A DNA stretch of 6,820 nucleotides. It comes from an uncultured Planctomycetaceae bacterium (GTDB lineage: Bacteria; Planctomycetota; Planctomycetia; Pirellulales; Thermoguttaceae). Location of the stretch: assembly GCA_947307005.1 (NCBI GenBank), contig CAMZHY010000201.1, positions 1 to 6,820 of the forward strand, read 5' to 3'. The notes under the pieces were generated by a model. The model was given only the letters and a program-made list of their open reading frames with translations, had not been told where the DNA came from and made no database searches. This document shows positions 4,971 to 6,820 of the stretch, piece after piece. A program made the translations under genes and the position numbers. Within the stretch, counting starts at the first letter, position 1. Each line of letters begins with the position of its first letter.

Positions 4971-5873
4971 TCAGAAGACGAGCATTTCGCGGAATTGGGC
5001 GACGCGCTCTTCGATTTCTTCGCGACGGACGTTCTGAAAACGTTCAAGGGAGAAACCTTCGATATTGAGACTCGCGACGACGGTCGCGTAAAGAAGCGCT
5101 TTTTTGACGGTCGCGGGGGTTAAATCCTGTTCTTCGGCAAGGACTCCCATCATCGCGCCGGCGAAGGAATCGCCCGCGCCCGTGGGGTCGACGACCTTCC
5201 GCGTCGGGTAGGAAGGGACGAGATAAAGCTCGTTCTCGCTCATCCAGAAAGCGCCGTATTCGCCGCGTTTCACCACGACGAATCGAGGTCCCATTTCAAG
5301 AATTTTTCGAGCGGCGTCAAGGGAAGAATCGACGCCGGTAAGCTGCTTCGCTTCGCCGTCGTTGAGGATGAGACCGTCGATCCTTCGCAGAAGCGCGACT
5401 AACGCCTCGCGCGCGTTGTCGATGTAGTAGTTCATCGTGTCGGCGACGACGAGTTTAGGACGATTCATCGAGTCGAGAAGCGACACGTCCGCCTCGGGAG
5501 CGCCGTTGCCAAGCAGCACGTAAGGCGCGTTCTTCCAAGATTCGGGCGCCTCCGGGCTGTATTCGAGCATGACGTTGAGCTGGATATCGAGGGTCTGGCA
5601 ACAATTCATATCGGCGGGATAACGACCGTGCCAAAACGTCGTTTTTTCGCCTTTGCGAATTTCAAGACCGGTCAGATCGACGCCATGCGAACGAAGCAGT
5701 TCGGAATACTCGGGATTCCAATCCTCGCCAACGACGGCGACGAGACGCGACTGCGTAAAAAAACTCGCGGCGAAAGACGCGTAAACGCCAGAGCCGCCCA
5801 GCGCTCGAACGCGCGAGCCAAACGGCGATTCAACCGTGTCGTAAGCGGCGGAACCCAACGTGACTAGAGACAT
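4971..5873 (-). CDS. PfkB/ribokinase-family sugar kinase
   Basis: A 300-residue cytosolic kinase of usual family length that would transfer phosphate from ATP to a sugar or sugar-like alcohol. Seen: N-terminal strand VTLGSAAYDT (4-13), the substrate-side Gly pair in LGGSGVYAS (25-33), VVGEDW (47-52), the central ILNDGEAKQLTG (169-180), VVKRGEYGA (200-208), and the signature DPTGAGDSFAG (229-239) with catalytic base D235 and the anion-hole GAGD. The features DMNCCQTLDIQLNV (88-101) and DTMNYYI (145-151) recall an uncharacterised PfkB subgroup usually annotated only as sugar kinase. It lacks the diagnostic features I would need for ribokinase, fructokinase, 1-phosphofructokinase or adenosine kinase, so the substrate is open. 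The ATG at 5873 is preceded by GAGAGAG (5884-5878), a modest ribosome site. It has its own promoter and terminator, so it appears monocistronic. Confidence 0.92.
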   Translation of the reverse strand: MSLVTLGSAAYDTVESPFGSRVRALGGSGVYASFAASFFTQSRLVAVVGEDWNPEYSELLRSHGVDLTGLEIRKGEKTTFWHGRYPADMNCCQTLDIQLNVMLEYSPEAPESWKNAPYVLLGNGAPEADVSLLDSMNRPKLVVADTMNYYIDNAREALVALLRRIDGLILNDGEAKQLTGVDSSLDAARKILEMGPRFVVVKRGEYGAFWMSENELYLVPSYPTRKVVDPTGAGDSFAGAMMGVLAEEQDLTPATVKKALLYATVVASLNIEGFSLERFQNVRREEIEERVAQFREMLVF

Positions 5874-5977
5874 AACGCTCTCTCAAAAACGTCCTCTTTC
5901 AGAGTTCGACGACGACGAGCGCGTTCCACGCGCCGCCCGGCGAAAACTCGAAAAACACTAAAAAACGGGATAGCGAT

Positions 5978-6005
5978 ATTATAACGACCTCTTAAGCTCT
6001 CGCAA
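5978..6005 (-). promoter_or_regulatory. Sigma70-type promoter of the sugar kinase
   Basis: The minus strand carries TTGCGA (6005-6000; four of six matches to TTGACA) and a perfect TATAAT (5983-5978) separated by 16 nt. Transcription would begin near 5971, giving a leader of roughly 97 nt before the kinase ATG at 5873. Confidence 0.65.
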
Positions 6006-6020
6006 CATCGCAAACCGCGT

Positions 6021-6036
6021 TTTTCAGATTTTCAGA
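6021..6036. repeat. Tandem octamer upstream of the kinase promoter
   Basis: TTTTCAGA is repeated twice head to tail. On the minus strand the block lies 15-30 nt upstream of the kinase -35 box, where an UP element or a regulator site could sit. A related TTTCAGAG occurs at 5898-5905 in the kinase leader. Two copies are little evidence of function. Confidence 0.35.
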
Positions 6037-6222
6037 AACGTCGTTTTTAACGGCGACGCTAGACGAACCTCGGTCGCGGCGACAATCGTTCGGCGCTCCC
6101 CTGAACGACTGTGAAAAAAAAATTTCGTCTTTTCCATCGGTCAAACGCGCGCCATGCCGAGTCTTAAACAAAAAACTCCTAAAAAAAAAATCAAATAAAG
6201 TCGTATTGCTATTTGCCTTATC

Positions 6223-6250
6223 TTGACGTCGCGTCCGTCCTTTCTATACT
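6223..6250 (+). promoter_or_regulatory. Strong sigma70-type promoter facing the LEPLE-motif gene
   Basis: TTGACG (6223-6228, five of six) and TATACT (6245-6250, five of six) are separated by 16 nt, one of the best promoter matches in the window. An A10 tract at 6181-6190 and further A-tracts upstream could bend the DNA. A start near 6257 would give a leader of about 407 nt before the ATG at 6664, or could instead drive an unrecognised small RNA. Confidence 0.6.
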
Positions 6251-6501
6251 TAACGCGATTCGGTAAACGACAGATTTGTTCATCGAGATCAAACAAACGC
6301 CAGTTTAGGATTTACGAATGTTCCTTTCATCGTCGCGTCTTCCCCTTTTGATTCACGCCCCGCTCGTTTTGGCGCGTTTTGAAGACTGATTTGAACGTTG
6401 TTTCCCATTGAGAACATGGAGATCGGTTTTAGCTCGTCGCTCGTCCTCCGCCCTCGACGGTTATGTTCGCGGCGCGACTTCCCCGCTTCCCAGTTACTGA
6501 A

Positions 6502-6531
6502 TATAATTATCGCAACATATTTATATCGCAA
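6502..6531 (+). promoter_or_regulatory. Second -10-like box with downstream direct repeats
   Basis: A perfect TATAAT (6502-6507) sits in an AT-rich stretch. The best -35 at 17-nt spacing is only TTCCCC (6479-6484), so this would be a weak or activator-dependent promoter with a leader of about 150 nt. Immediately downstream TATCGCAA occurs twice (6508-6515 and 6524-6531), 16 bp apart, which could be a pair of regulator sites on one face of the helix or chance in AT-rich sequence. Confidence 0.3.
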
Positions 6532-6651
6532 AAAACTTAAGAAAACTGTTTATTTTCAATTCGTTTGCATACTATACGATAGCGTCAAGAAATCCGTTAG
6601 CGGCGTCGTCTTAAAATAATAACGTTCGAAGCCGTCGCACTCCGCGTACTT

Positions 6652-6657
6652 GAGGTG
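6652..6657 (+). promoter_or_regulatory. Ribosome-binding site of the LEPLE-motif gene
   Basis: GAGGTG lies 6 nt before the ATG at 6664, a good Shine-Dalgarno at good spacing. It fixes the start of the partial gene at the right edge. Confidence 0.65.
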
Positions 6658-6663
6658 TTTGAA

Positions 6664-6820
6664 ATGCTTACAAGATTGTTCAAAGCGCTGCAATCTCGTT
6701 CCCGTTCCATTGTCTCTCCATCGACGACTCCGTCTTCGCGTTCGCTTCGACTTGAACCGTTGGAGACTCGAGAACTCCTCTCGGCTAGCGATATCTTCGC
6801 GCCGACGTCGGCGCTCGTCT
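6664..6820 (+). CDS. Planctomycete LEPLE-motif (LEPR-XLL-like) exported protein, first 52 codons only
   Basis: The frame is open from ATG 6664 to the window edge. The first 29 residues are basic and Ser/Thr-rich (Arg at 4, 12, 14, 27, 29; Lys at 7). They lead into LEPLETRELLSASDIFAP (30-47). The pattern LEPLExRxLLS near the N-terminus is known from many very large, repetitive, probably surface or secreted proteins of Planctomycetota, where it is thought to act in export or sorting. There is no ordinary hydrophobic signal peptide ahead of the motif, which fits that class. The body of the protein is outside the window, so domains and size cannot be told. The gene has a good ribosome site and lies downstream of a strong promoter about 400 nt away. 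Confidence is high for the gene and motif, moderate for export. Confidence 0.85.
   Translation, partial: MLTRLFKALQSRSRSIVSPSTTPSSRSLRLEPLETRELLSASDIFAPTSALV

Larger units (their letters stand above)
5874..6663. other. Long divergent intergenic region (about 790 nt) without a convincing gene
   Basis: This stretch separates the leftward kinase from the rightward LEPLE-motif gene. It contains the kinase promoter (5978-6005), a tandem octamer (6021-6036), A-tracts (6114-6122, 6170-6175, 6181-6190), a strong plus-strand promoter (6223-6250) and an AT-rich segment (about 6495-6620) with a second -10-like box and direct repeats. Short open frames exist on both strands (6289-6531 minus, 6398-6619 plus), but neither has a good ribosome site or a recognisable protein. 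I recognise no tRNA, 6S, tmRNA, SRP RNA or riboswitch. The part from about 6257 to 6663 may be a long mRNA leader or may contain a small RNA. Confidence 0.6.

Noticed and set aside
4896..5123. A 75-codon plus-strand frame between the kinase and helicase
   Set aside because: It mostly overlaps the kinase 3' end in antisense, has no ribosome site and crosses the kinase terminator stem-loop.
6289..6531. An 80-codon minus-strand frame in the intergenic region
   Set aside because: No ribosome site or recognisable protein, and it overlaps the plus-strand leader and -10-like box.
6398..6619. A 73-codon plus-strand frame (TTG start, or ATG at 6416) upstream of the LEPLE-motif gene
   Set aside because: It has no good ribosome site, runs through an AT-rich probable promoter stretch, and its translation resembles nothing known. 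A leader peptide cannot be fully excluded.

Overview
The window looks like chromosomal DNA of a GC-rich bacterium in the phylum Planctomycetota. The best evidence is the gene entering at the right end. Its N-terminus carries the motif LEPLETRELLS (residues 30-40), a form of the LEPxxRxLLS tag that starts many large exported planctomycete proteins. The long 5' leaders and the house style of the helicase and kinase fit but do not prove this. A lower rank cannot be given from sequence alone.

Left part, minus strand, 4730 down to 1: a tight same-strand cluster. In transcription order it holds a DEAD-box RNA helicase with an enormous charged N-terminal extension (2142-4730, TTG start), a small TPR protein with an acidic Glu-Ser/Thr tail (1619-2077), a single-domain response regulator (1120-1581), a MenA-like UbiA prenyltransferase (165-1100), and the beginning of a second UbiA/MenA prenyltransferase that runs off the left edge (1-125, too short for ordinary ORF calling). 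The gaps are 64, 37, 19 and 39 nt, so one transcript is likely. Its promoter is probably the perfect -10 box TATAAT at 4865-4860, overlain upstream by a palindrome. Three of the four gaps carry a small perfect hairpin just after the stop codon and ahead of the next ribosome-binding site.

Middle, minus strand: a PfkB-family sugar kinase (4971-5873) with its own sigma70-type promoter (TTGCGA-16-TATAAT) and a stem-loop terminator at 4927-4948. It is a separate transcription unit.

Right part, 5874-6663: about 790 nt without a convincing gene. It separates the leftward kinase from the rightward LEPLE-motif gene. It holds the kinase promoter, a tandem octamer, A-tracts and a very good plus-strand promoter (TTGACG-16-TATACT) about 400 nt upstream of the next start codon. 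A second -10-like box and short direct repeats lie in an AT-rich stretch nearer to that gene.

Functionally the cluster mixes RNA metabolism (helicase), a signalling receiver and isoprenoid-quinone membrane chemistry (two prenyltransferases). I see no mobile element, CRISPR array, tRNA or rRNA. I do not see a clearly new multi-gene system. The most unusual items are the tandem UbiA paralogues, the helicase extension with an internal A10 run, and the long leader before the exported-protein gene.
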